Notes under the pieces: generated by a model
Seen by the model: only the letters and a program-made list of their open reading frames with translations
Database searches by the model: none
What the model was told of the DNA's origin: nothing
Part shown: positions 11,670 through 22,348 of the stretch, one piece after another
Layout: every line of letters starts with the position of its first letter
Numbering within the stretch: the stretch's first letter is position 1
Assembly: GCA_009363875.1 (NCBI GenBank)
Contig: CM018697.1
Location: 51,911,484 to 51,975,483 of the forward strand
Source of the DNA: Mikania micrantha
Taxonomy: Eukaryota > Streptophyta > Magnoliopsida > Asterales > Asteraceae
Length of the DNA stretch: 64,000 nt
Reading direction: 5' to 3'
Position numbers and translations under genes: made by a program

Positions 11670-11829
11670 CCCATAACATGTGAGTTCAACTGCAACATTT
11701 ATGTGTTCTCAATATGTATACCAATAATAATAACATCCAATAATCCACAGTTATTAACAATTATCATATCAGGTCTTAACTGTACAAACATTTTTGTAAT
11801 GTAATTGCCTGAAATACAGTGATGTTACA

Positions 11830-11837
11830 GTCTCCCT
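11830..11837 (-). promoter_or_regulatory. Polypurine tract of G
   Basis: Minus-strand AGGGAGAC directly precedes the LTR start TGTAACATC. It matches H in position and context. Confidence 0.8.
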
Positions 11838-11863
11838 TAGTTAAGGGAATTTCGTCCCGAAAT

Positions 11864-14800
11864 TCAACTTGGAGTAACCGTAGTGAATAAATGTGGGTAC
11901 TTAAGCTTCATCTGATCTTCCCATTCCCAGGTGAATTCTGGACCACGCTTCGACTCCTATCGTATCTTGACAATTGGAATTCTACTGCGCTTGAGTTTCT
12001 TAACTTCACGGTCCATTATCTCGATCGGTTTTTCAGCAAAGTGCATGGTATCATCGACACGATTGTCATCGAGTGGTACCTGAAGATCCTGATCAGCTAA
12101 GCATTTTCTTAAATTGGACACGTGAAACGTCAGGTGTACATTACTAAGTTCAGGAGGAAGTTCCAACTTGTAGGCAACCTTCCCGATCCGTTCAAGAATT
12201 TTAAAAGGCCCAACATAACGTGTAGCAAGCTTACCCTTCTTCCCAAATCGCACAACTCCCTTCCAAGGTGATACCTTGAGTAATACCATATCATCAACTT
12301 CAAACTCTAAAGGCTTACGTCGTTTATCCGCGTAACTCTTCTGTCGACTGCGAGCAGCTAACAGATTGTCGCGAATCAGGTGAATCTTGTCAGTCGTTTC
12401 TTGAATAATCTCAGGACCAGTGATCTGCGATTCGCCGACCTCGGTCCAAGAAATAGGTGACCGACATTTTCTACCATAAAGAGCTTCAAACGGCGCCATA
12501 CCAATGCTCGCGTGATAACTGTTGTTATACGAGAACTCGACTAATGGTAAATGGCTATCCCAATTGCCACTGAAATCAATGACACAACCGTCTGTCCATC
12601 CTTTTGAGGATGATAAGCAGTGCAAAGATCCAATCTTGTTCCAAAAGCTTCATGAAGCGATTCCCAAAATCGCGCCGTGAATTGAGCATCATGATCCGAT
12701 ATTATGCTTAGGGGAATTCCATGTTGACTAACGATCTCATCAACGTAGATACGAGCTAATTTCCGCACAGGGTACGTCTCGCGTATCGGTAAGAAATGTG
12801 CCGACTTGGTTAATCAATCTATATCACCCAAATACTATCATTACCACCTGCGGTTCGTGGGAGTTTGCTAATAAAATCCATGGATGTTTTATCCCACTTC
12901 CACATGGGTATTTCTGGTTATACTAACAATCCCGAAGGTCGCTGGTGTTCTGCTTTGACCTTCGCACAGTTAAGGCACTTAGCCACATACTCAGCAATGT
13001 CCTTCTTCATTCCAGGCCACCAGTATAAGACCCTAAGCTCTTGATACATCTTATCAGCACCTGGATGGATTGAGTAACGAGACTTGTGTGCTTCATCCAT
13101 AACCATCATCCTAAGATCATCCCTGTTCGGTATCCACAACCGATTCAAATAATACATCAAACCGTCATCCTTAGTTTCCAATTGTAAATCGGGCCCGCAA
13201 GACATCTCATCTTTTAGGCTATCTTGAGCCAATGAGTGTTGTTGGGCTGTGAGAACGTCGTTACGGAGATTAGTGTGCACTCGGACACTATGGATTTGAA
13301 CATGACTTTTGCGACTAAGCGCGTCTGTTACTCCATTCACTTAGCGAATTTCACAGTCATAATCATTCAACAGCACAACCCATCTCCGTTGTCTCATATT
13401 AAGTTCCTTCTGATTGAGAATATGCTGCAAAATTTTATGGTCTGTAAAGACTACACACTTAGTGCCATAAAGATAATGTCTTCATATCTTCAAAGCAAAA
13501 ACGACTGCACCAAGTTCCAAGTCATGTGTAGTGTAGTTCTTCTCGTGGATTTTCAACTGTCTCGATGTGTATGCCACAACCTTTTCTTGTTGCATGAGAA
13601 CACAACCAAGACCTAGGTTGGATGCGTCACAGGAGACCACAAAATCATTATTTCCATCAGGCAGTGTCAAGACAAGAGCATCACAAAGTTTCTGCTTTAA
13701 AGTCTGAAACGCCTCTTCTTTCTTTGGTCCCCACTCGTAAAGTTTGTTCTTTTGAGTTAAAGAAGTGAGAGGGACAGCAATTCGGGAGAAGTTCGAAATA
13801 AACCGCCGATAGTAACCGGCAAGTCCAAGAAATGATCGAATCTCCGTCGGTGTCTTCGGTGTACTCCAATTCTTCACCACTTCAATCTTTGTAGGATCCA
13901 CGTGAACACCCTTTTCATTGACTATGTGTCCCAAAAATTGAACTTCCTTAAGCCAGAATTCACACTTGGAGAATTTGGTGTACAGTTGCTTTTCTTAGGA
14001 TATCCAAAATCAACTTAAGGTGTTGCTCGTGTTCATCATTGCTCTTGGAGTATATCAAGATATCATCAATAAATAAAATCACAAATTTATACAAGTATGG
14101 CCTGCAAACACGGTTCATGAGGTCCATGAAAACCGCTGGTGCATTGGTAAGGCCGAAGGGCATTACCAAAAATTCATAATGGCCATATCTTGCTCTGAAA
14201 GTTTTCTTGGGAATATCATCTTCATGTACACGAAGCTGATGATACCCAGACCTAAGATCGATCTTTGAAAACCATGCCGAGCCTTGAAGTTGATCGAAAA
14301 GATCATCGATGCGCGGCAGAGGATATCCTTAATGGTCAGTTTGTTCAATTCGCGGTAGTCTATGCACATTTGGAAAGACTTGTCCTTCTTCTTGACAAAC
14401 AGGACTGGTGTACCCCATGGCGAATGGCTTGGGCGAATGAATCCCTTCTCAGACAGTTCTTGTAGTTGGCTCGCCAATTCTTGTAACTCCGAAGGCCCAA
14501 GTTTGTAAGGAGCTTTGGCGACTGGGTTCGCACCAGGTACTGAGTCAATTCGGAACTCTACTTGACGTTCTGGTGGAAGTCCCGGCAAGTCGTCTGGAAA
14601 TACTTCAGGATAATCTCTTATGACAGGAACGTTTTCAATACTCTTTCCTTTCTCCTTTTTCTCCACAATGTGTGCTAAAAATGAGATACATTTCTTCCTA
14701 AGGTACTTGTGTGCTTTAGTGCATGACATTAGCTTAAGACCATTACTAGAAGTTTCCCAAAAAACTCTTAGAGTTTCACTCGAAGGTAAGGGAATACGAT

Positions 14801-16369
14801 TATATTTTCCATGACAGACAATTTCCGCTTTGTGGGTGGCTAACCAATCCATGCCTATGATAACATCAAAGCTACCACGTTGCATAGGTATAAGATCAAT
14901 TGGGAAAACGTGATCATTTAAGTTCAAAGTACATCCAATAATAATAGTGTCAATATCAATAGTATTACCATCAGCCACCTCTATGTTAAATGGTTTGTCT
15001 ATCTTAGTACGTATTATTCCAAGCACACATTCAAAATCATGTGAAACAAAAATCCTATCAGCACCAGAATCAAATAAGACAGATGCATAAGAGTTGTTAA
15101 TCAGAAATGTACGATTGACCACATACTGGTTGGCTTGAGCTGCTGGAGCATTCAGTTGAAAAGTTGTGCCTCTCACCATCCTTTGATTGTTTCCTGCCAA
15201 TCTCGGGCACTGGTTTCTGAAATTACCCACTTCACCGCACTCATAACAGGCTCTCACCTGTGACTTGGCGAATGGGTACAACTTGAATTGGTTGGGTATG
15301 TGGAGCTGGCAGTGCAAGCGGTGCATGTTACATCCTTTGTGCTTGCGGTGCACTCCGATAAACATTTGCAAAATGACCATACTTGCCGCAGTTGTTGCAG
15401 ACGCGACATGGCAAGTTAGGTGTGTGATGATATCTGTAGGTGTTACATTGAGGAATAGTCCCAACATAATTTCTTACATTTGAGTTGTTTGATGATTGTT
15501 GAGCAGACTTAGCAGTAGGAGTAGTAACAACGAAATTCCTGGTCTTTTGCTTCCTGTTGCTGCTTTTTGAAGAGCTACCTTGTTCAGTCTTGACTTCAGT
15601 TGAAGAGGCCCTTTGTAGCTGACTTTGTATCAACCCTCTTAGTACCCTTTCTTGTGAGTGTTCCAGCCTTCACGTGATTATCAGTTAAAGTTGCAGACTG
15701 GCGGATTGCAGCTTCCAGTGTGGTAGGGTTGCTACCAAAGATAGTGTCTTGTATCTGCATGGGTAAACCGCCTATGTACTTCTCGATCGCTCTCTCCAAT
15801 GGTGTTGCTAGATGAGGTACCAGCAGACTATACTCAGGGAAGCGAGAATTGTAGATTACATTCTCACCGTTTTCTTGCTTGAGTTCCCAAAACTCAGCTT
15901 CCAATTTCCTCATCTCACTACGAGGACAGAATTCATTGGTCAAAGAGTTCTTGACCTCAGTCCATGTCAGTGCTAGGGCTGCATCAACTCCCCTAGTTCG
16001 CTTTTCGCCAATCCACCAAGTTAGTGCTCTCTTTTGGAAAACACTGGTGGCATAGCGCACCTTTAAATTCTCGGGACAGTCACTGTTAATGAAGGTATTT
16101 TCAATACTCTCAAACCACTGTAGCAGACCAGTGGCTCCCTCAGAACCCGTAAATTTCAGCGGATTACAGGAGTTAAAGTGTTTGAATGTGCAAACTGGTG
16201 GGTTTGCAACACCTCTGTTCTGATTGAGAGTTTGGTTGGCCTAATTCAGTTGAGTCACCAACCCGGAGATAAGATTTGCTAACTCTTGAAAGCCATTGTT
16301 GGCATTACCGTTGTTAGCTTCTCCGTCATGTGGGTTTGTAGTATCTTCGTTGTGACGGCGTGGTGGCAT
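11864..16369 (-). pseudogene. Gypsy gag-pol of G, many frameshifts and stops
   Basis: Gag starts at ATG 16369 (MPPRRHNEDT). Recognisable pieces in order: capsid with WW followed by TRG (about 16010), zinc knuckle CYECG (about 15240), protease FDSGAD (about 15070), RT with YRELNK (about 14350) and FIDDILIYSK (about 14060), RNase H (about 13480-13800), integrase zinc region with KCLNC (about 12975), DDE core pieces (12541-12900), GPF-type module (about 12215), chromodomain-like tail with FTWE and DQMKLKYPHLF ending at TGA 11864. The reading frame changes at least five times and several stops interrupt it. G gag differs clearly from H and E gag, so this is a separate subfamily. Confidence 0.9.
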
Positions 16370-16624
16370 GTTTCTGAGGATTATTAGAAACATGTTAGTA
16401 CCGTTTACAACGTAAGTCATACAAACTATGGTCAAATGAGTTCATTTCAACAGTTAGGATTACATATAGGAACTATATTTTTCTCCTATCAGTCATTAAA
16501 CTCATAATAAAGTAGTAACTTCCTAATATTATACTAAAGCATCCTAATTGGTCATATCTAATATTAACTAAATATTCCTAATTTTCAACAATTCCCACCC
16601 TATACTAACATTGACAACCTCCCG

Positions 16625-16710
16625 ATGCAGTGCAACAAGCTTATATATAGGGCATACGTAGACTTGACCGCAGTCGTATCAGCCGCCGTCCCACCACCGT
16701 TGCATTGCAC
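16625..16710 (-). other. Conserved Gypsy stem-loop module, copy 6 (G leader)
   Basis: The minus-strand stem GTGCAATGCAAC / GTTGCACTGCAT has 11 of 12 positions paired. The stem sequence is unrelated to the ATCGAA-type stems of other copies, but the loop (GGTGGTGGGACGGCGGCTG, TACGTATGCCCTATATATAAG) is conserved. This is the clearest covariation case. Confidence 0.8.
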
Positions 16711-17320
16711 TACGATTATGCCCTTGTTAGGATTTAGGGTATACATATGTTTCTCAAGTGTTCCACTTCACAACCTTATCCTATAAAGGATAATTATGAT
16801 TGAAGTGTGCTCCAGTACTTCTGACATCTAGATTCGCCTTATGTCTAAGTTCACCTTAACACTAGGTTCACCTATTTTCTAAGTTCACCTAATGTCTAAG
16901 TTCACCTGACAATTAAGCTCCCCTAATGTCTAAGTTTACTATATGTCCACATCTCATTATCAAGTGTTCATACCATCAGTAAGTGTTAGTATCATCACTA
17001 TTCGTTCATATTTTCACCAAGTGTCCATATCAATACTCAAGTATTCAGTCCGTCGATAAGTGTCCATATCATTCATTGTGTCCATCTCAGCACTAAATAT
17101 CCATTTCGTCATTAAGTGTTCGTATCATCCATTAATCCTATTCACCCCACGTGTCCAATAAGTGTGTTCATCAGTGAGTGTATATATATATATATATATG
17201 CCATCAAATGAGATCATCTAATATGTCAATCCAAAAAAATTTAACCAACATTCCATCAATAACAACTTTCCAACATATCCTAATAACATCCTTAGTTTCC
17301 TGACACTGACAGACCGCCAA

Positions 17321-17405
17321 TATACTACAAATGGTATATGTATAGGGCATATGTAGGGGTAGGTCACAACCGCCCCAGCCACCGTCCCACCGCCTTTGTA
17401 GTATA
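17321..17405 (-). other. Conserved Gypsy stem-loop module, copy 7 (G leader)
   Basis: The stem TATACTACAAA / TTTGTAGTATA is 11 perfect pairs. The loop has GGCGGTGGGACGGTGGCTG and TATGCCCTATACATA. The stem sequence is again specific to this copy. Confidence 0.8.
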
Positions 17406-17547
17406 CCACGGGTGTGTCCTTGTCTGGTGATCAAAGATCAAACAAGCAATTCCTAAGTAAGTAATTTTTCCTAAACAGCTCATTTCATAAGCAAATAATT
17501 TCCCAAACGTGTAGTTCCCTTACTCCTCAAAACTGACATCCACCTAA

Positions 17548-17632
17548 TATACCGTAAATGGTATATGTATAGGGCATATGTAGAAGTCAGTCGCAACTGC
17601 TTCAGCCACCAGCCCACCACCTTTACGATACA
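17548..17632 (-). other. Conserved Gypsy stem-loop module, copy 8 (G leader)
   Basis: The stem TGTATCGTAAA / TTTACGGTATA has 11 pairs including G-U. The loop has GGTGGTGGGCTGGTGGCTG and TATGCCCTATACATA. Confidence 0.78.
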
Positions 17633-17856
17633 CCACATGCATGTCCTAATCGAATCATTAGGGCACAATCAATCATAAAATCAGTAAGTAACATATGCAA
17701 TTCAGATATATAGCAGGAGTTCAGATAACATGTAATAAACACATAAGCATGAAATCCTGAATATAATAACTAGTGTATGAAGTAATTTCATACTAAGGTA
17801 TCCTATGTTTATAGACTATGTCAACCATTTCTAGTAACCTAATTCCCTATAACCCA

Positions 17857-17870
17857 GGCTTTGATACCAA
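17857..17870 (-). promoter_or_regulatory. Primer binding site of G (tRNA-iMet type)
   Basis: Minus-strand TTGGTATCAAAGCC lies two bases after the LTR end TGTTACA. It matches the plant initiator-Met primer site TGGTATCAGAGC with one change and fixes the inner border of the 5' LTR. Confidence 0.88.
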
Positions 17871-18454
17871 TCTGTAACACCCCGACCGATGGCGGAAACG
17901 TCGGGATGCCACGAGGTATGTGTAGATTGTTCATAAGCTTGTGGGCATCTAAATAAATCACCACATATCAATTAAATCAACCAAATTAATTACATCAAAA
18001 ATCATGTTTATCATGATCTAGTTACAGTAACTACACAAAAGATTTAGCTAAATTGACTAAACTCTAGTCTTCAAAAATCCAATTAATTTAGCTAAGTCCA
18101 AGACCCTAAGTGATGATGTAGAAAGATGTAGAGCTATCCTGCTCTAACTACTTCTCCTCGTTCCCTGAAACATGTAGAAAATCAAGTGTCAACTACGAAG
18201 TGGTTGGTGAGTAATCATAAGTTTGTATGTTTCAAAAATGTTAATAAAATATTTATGAAAGTTTATAATTTTCCGAGAAAAATCCACATGTGCACCTGTG
18301 AGATAATCCAACACTACCAACACACAAACACAAGCACAACCATCACATAATCCAAATAATCACAAATAATCAGCCACATATATTCAACCAATCTCAACCA
18401 ATCACAAATCAATCAATAATCAATATTCACCAGAATCATCTCAATATAAATTAC

Positions 18455-18680
18455 CACGGAGGACCTCAGTCAGCTCAATCAACGGCGGAATCATCGAGGA
18501 GGACCTCAGTCAACACAACCAACGATATTCCTATAAGTGTCAATACATGCACTGCGGAACACGGTAGTCAACTCAACCAGCAGTGGAATCACAGCGGAGG
18601 ACCTTAGTCAACTCAATCAACGGCAATTCAATCATTGCGGAGGACCGATGTCAACTCAATCAACAATGACTCACGGAATA
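18455..18680 (-). repeat. Degenerate tandem block in the G LTR
   Basis: About five imperfect copies of a unit of 40-60 bp built on GCGGAGGACCTCAGTCA and ACTCAATCAACGGC (plus-strand reading), sited toward the inner end of the LTR. Confidence 0.75.
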
Positions 18681-19407
18681 TGCAATCATCCATATCAATC
18701 CATAATCAATAATAATTCAATAATATGAATATCGTATTGATAAACCATTTTTAAAAGCAAAATGGTTTAATAAGGATGTTATGAGAACTCACCTGAATTC
18801 CTTAGATTCAGTGTTTTCGTAGAATGTGCGCTCGCCTATATGAAATCAGAAGCAATTCAATCAACGTGTAATTATTGCATTTTTATATTCATAAGTATGT
18901 AAGTTTGATCTTTATTGAATGTCTATATGTGTTTACTTTAAACTCATAAGTATTTCATTAACTTGGTTTATTTACTCTAAGTCAAAATGAAATACCCAAC
19001 ATTTAATAAGTGTTCATCATTAAGATATAATTTAGACTTGCTAATTTTAACTATCTTGTAATGATAAACTTGTTATGTTATCTTATGTGTATTCTCATAG
19101 ACATGTGTACTCCAAGGTGATAACCCTCATCATACCCATACGTCTACATACATGCATGATTAATTAAAATGACCACCAAAAATCTAAGTCATTAGAATCT
19201 AATTTATGTTTAAGAAAGTTGTATTTAGGTCGTTCTCATAAGATGTTCAATATATATAATCTAAAATTTTAAAAATATTCTAAGAGAGAGAAAAGGTGGT
19301 AGTCCTTGTATTTTCTCATGCATGTATCGGTACACTTAATATCCTTGTTCTTTTGTTCACCCTTAACCCTTAGTTCGAAAACTCATGTGTAACAACCCTT
19401 AATCCAA

Positions 19408-19814
19408 CGAACCTTGGTTCCGGTCACACCTTAGGTTCGGTTTCTTAGGGATCGTGGCCCTTAGGTTCGCTGGTTATGGATTAGTAGGGCTTAGGTTCGC
19501 TGCCATAGTTCCTTCACCCTAGGGTTCGGTCATCTAGGGTTATCAGTGACTAAAGGTTCCGCAAAGGTTAAGGTTCGCTGCAACCTATGTTCCAGGTTCG
19601 TCCACATGGAGGTTTGTTGACAATAGCCTCGGCTAGCACTAGGTGCTGCTAGGTCCAGGTTCGTGGGTTCATGGCTTTGGCTAAGGTGCTAGGGTTCGGG
19701 ACATCATGCAGGTTCGTGGCTCCAGGTGGGTTCGGCCAAGAGGAGGTTCGCTAGACCAGGGTTCGATCAGCATGGGGTTCGGCTCCCTTTTGCTCAGCTC
19801 TTTGGAGGTTCGGC
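19408..19814 (-). repeat. CGAACC motif array in the G LTR
   Basis: I count 14 GGTTCG on the plus strand (CGAACC in sense with G) in about 390 bp, plus one CGAACC in the other direction at 19408. It matches the H array in motif, orientation relative to the element and position downstream of the CT-rich segment, although the spacer sequence differs. Confidence 0.85.
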
Positions 19815-20789
19815 CGATCTCCTTTTTCCACAAACTAGTAGCCCATCATCTTCCTCATTGAGATCCAACCTGTTAACTCGTTTAAGGTTTTTAAGTTGAC
19901 AAGATCGAGTTTTACAAGCTAGTAGCCGTGATTAGTTAGTTAAGTAAGAAACAAAAAGTAAAATGCTTGTTATACCTTCAAATCGTGTTCGAATGTTCAG
20001 AATCTTTGTGGGTTCTTGTTCTCCTCGATCACACGGACGCTTTGGCACCAAGATCTCGCTAAATGGCCAAGGAACGAACGAGAAATCTTAGTGAGAAGTT
20101 AGAGAGAGAGTGACGAAAATTGTGTTCTAGAGAGAGAGTAGGTCTTGTAAAAATGAAAGAGATGAAGTGGTTCATCTCTCGTATACTTCGTCTCGTTCCC
20201 GCATGCTCGGTCTCGTTTATATCGTGTTAAAGTTTTATAAGGTGCTCGTAATATATATTTAAAGCATAAAACATTTATATCGTTAGGTTTCGTTTTATTA
20301 AAATGATTTTTAAATAATGTTGTTTCGTAAATGATTCCGTTCACTTTCGTTAATTATTTATATAAATAAAACGATTTGCTCATATGTGTCTTAGGTTGTA
20401 ATTCCTAATAAATGTTTTTAAATTCTTTTTCAAAATTTTAATATCGTTAGATATTATTTCGTTATCTCGACGAAACGTGTTACTCACGTACGTATTCGTA
20501 AAGATCATCACCTTTTTGAATCCAACGCTCGTATCGTATTTCGATTCGATTTACAGTTTATGGAATATCCTTTCAGGATATTATTCATAATAATTATATT
20601 CGTGTGAATCGTCACCCATGCGAATACATTATTAAGTTAATATTTTTGAAATAGTATTTTCGTTTAATTTATAATCGTAACCTCACCATCGCGTAGTTAT
20701 TTCCAATAACGCATTCATTATTTTATTATCTTGATCGAATATTATGATTTCCCAATCCAAATCCCACTAAACCATATCACTGACACATC

Positions 20790-20883
20790 CATGATAGACG
20801 AAATAAGCTTATGCATATGGCAAATGTAGGAGTGGGTCGCAACCTATCCAGCCACCGTCCCACCACCATTTCTATAAACCATG
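20790..20883 (-). other. Conserved Gypsy stem-loop module, copy 9 (G 5' LTR)
   Basis: This is the allele of copy 4 in the other LTR. The stem is slightly decayed (ATTTCG changed to ATTTCT on one side and a base lost on the other). Confidence 0.7.
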
Positions 20884-20990
20884 ACCGTGTGTCCTTGACT
20901 ATGTTTAGTAACCAAACAATAACCAACTCATAAATCTTTGCCATTCAGAACCAAAACCTCGGATTCTCCTCACCAAAGCCTCAACACTGA

Positions 20991-21097
20991 TATAATCATG
21001 ATAAACCGAAGATGTTTTATGCATAGGGCATACGTAAAGGACAGTCGCAACTGCCTCAGCCGCCATCCCACCACCTCTTCGATAGACCATGATTATA
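20991..21097 (-). other. Conserved Gypsy stem-loop module, copy 10 (G 5' LTR)
   Basis: This is the allele of copy 5. The long TATAATCATG / CATGATTATA stem is kept while the loop has several substitutions. Confidence 0.75.
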
Positions 21098-21376
21098 TCG
21101 TTGCCTATCTTTGGTTATAGAATCCTATACCACTACCATTCCAAATCAACAACCCATAACATGTGAGTTCAACTGCAATAAACTCTCTGGTTCTGTTTAG
21201 TTGTGTTTCAAACTAAACTTCCCAGCGTTCATGCTTATAATAATGTGTTCTCAATATGTATACAAATAATAATAACATCCAATAATCCACAATCATTAAC
21301 AATTATCATATCATATCTTAACAGTACAAACATTTATGTAATGTAATTGCCTGAAATACAGTGATGTTACAGTCGG

Positions 21377-21724
21377 TGTAAAATTCAACTGCTGAAGCTG
21401 AATACATTGCAGCAGCCCATTGCACTGCCCTAATCCTTTGGTTACAATACCAACTGTTGGATTTTGGAATAAGTGAACTAAAAACACCTCTCTTAATAGA
21501 CAGCGAAGCTGCCAAAAACATAATAAACATTCCTGTCTACCATTCAAAAACCAAACACATAAAAATAAGGCATCACTTCATTAGAGATTGTTTTGAAAAA
21601 GGGACTAATTGTCCCAGAACATGTCTCAACAAGTGACCAAATAGCAGACATATTTATCTAACCCTTGGACTCTTCAACCTTTTCTATGTTTGTGGCCAAA
21701 TTGGGAATGATAAATATGAGCTAA
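21377..21724 (+). pseudogene. C-terminal Copia RNase H fragment of A
   Basis: Translation shows STAEAEYIAAAHC, then IDSEAAKNI, HSKTKHIKIRHHFIRDCFEK and VSTSDQIADIF, the usual end of Copia RNase H. A one-base shift lies near 21600 and a TAA near 21659 replaces the usual Lys codon before PLDS. Everything upstream is beyond G. Confidence 0.88.
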
Positions 21725-21876
21725 TAAACATGGTTAAGAATAGGTTTCTTAAACCTTTAAATAAATATATAAAAGGATAATCCTCAATAATTATCCTAAC
21801 AACGGATATTTGATAAACCACTAATGAAGAGACCTTAGTGTCTCTTAGTGGTTATCCCAAAACACGGATAGGATCA

Positions 21877-21995
21877 GTGGTGACGAAGGACAACTGCTTG
21901 TCAGGCATGTCGTTCAAATGAACAGACCTTTCATTCAAATTTGAATCTTCTGAGTGCTGCTCAAGGCGAAGGACAACTGCTTGTCAGGCATGTCG
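21877..21995 (+). repeat. Direct repeat between pol and post-pol ORF of A
   Basis: The segment CGAAGGACAACTGCTTGTCA, continuing through GGCATGTCG, occurs at about 21880 and again at about 21966, about 86 bp apart. The surrounding spacer (21725-22348) shows no gene. Confidence 0.8.
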
Positions 21996-22348
21996 CCTGG
22001 CACGACCCACTTGCGCTGATTCCGCCTGAGCTTGATGCTCATGATGATGGTGCAATGGCATCGGACCAGGCTTCATTCCTTGCAAAGCTTTGTCTATACT
22101 TCAGGGTGTGCTTGAAGGTACTTCTTTGTCGTTTTTTCTTCTCTCTCTTGCTCACAGGTTTGTCCAATGGGTAAAAACCCTAAGGTAAAACTGCTGGTAA
22201 GTTATAAGTAGTGGATGTTTTTATTTTTGAAACCTCCCTTGTGTGCGAACGGTTAAAATTCCTCATCTTTTCTTTCTCTCTAAATTTAAAGCAAAGATTT
22301 GTACTCACACTTTGCGCTCATAACTGCTCAGTGTTCATCGTCGCAAAA

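Larger units (their letters stand above)
10303..11829 (-). repeat. 3' LTR of G, truncated, with MITE insertion
   Basis: It matches 20103-21371 in order and orientation, including two stem-loop modules and the AT-rich block. Differences include a 312 bp MITE present only here and a segment of about 50 bp near 11695 present only in the other LTR. It ends at 10303 against S. Confidence 0.88.
16370..17856 (-). other. Leader of G between primer site and gag
   Basis: It is non-coding and carries three copies of the stem-loop module (16625-16710, 17321-17405, 17548-17632). A run of short TAAGTTCACCT-like and AAGTGT(C/T)CATATC-like repeats lies at about 16840-17150 and a TA microsatellite at about 17180-17200. 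Confidence 0.7.
10303..21371 (-). mobile_element. Ty3/Gypsy chromovirus-type element G, 3' LTR truncated
   Basis: On the minus strand the order is full 5' LTR (21371-17873), primer site, 1.5 kb leader, gag-pol (16369-11864), polypurine tract and the first 1.5 kb of the 3' LTR (11829-10303). The 3' LTR stops where S begins; the missing part corresponds to about 17873-20100 of the 5' LTR. The element sits in the RNase H coding region of Copia element A. The candidate target duplication on the right is GTCGG (21372-21376); its partner is not in the window. Confidence 0.88.
17873..21371 (-). repeat. 5' LTR of G, full length (about 3.5 kb)
   Basis: It runs from TGTAACATCACTG at 21371 to GGGGTGTTACA at 17873. 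Internal order on the minus strand: two stem-loop modules, AT-rich block, CT-rich segment (about 20100), CGAACC array (19814-19408), AT-rich part, tandem-like block (18680-18455), conserved TTTCAGG segment (about 18170). It contains no gene. Confidence 0.9.
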
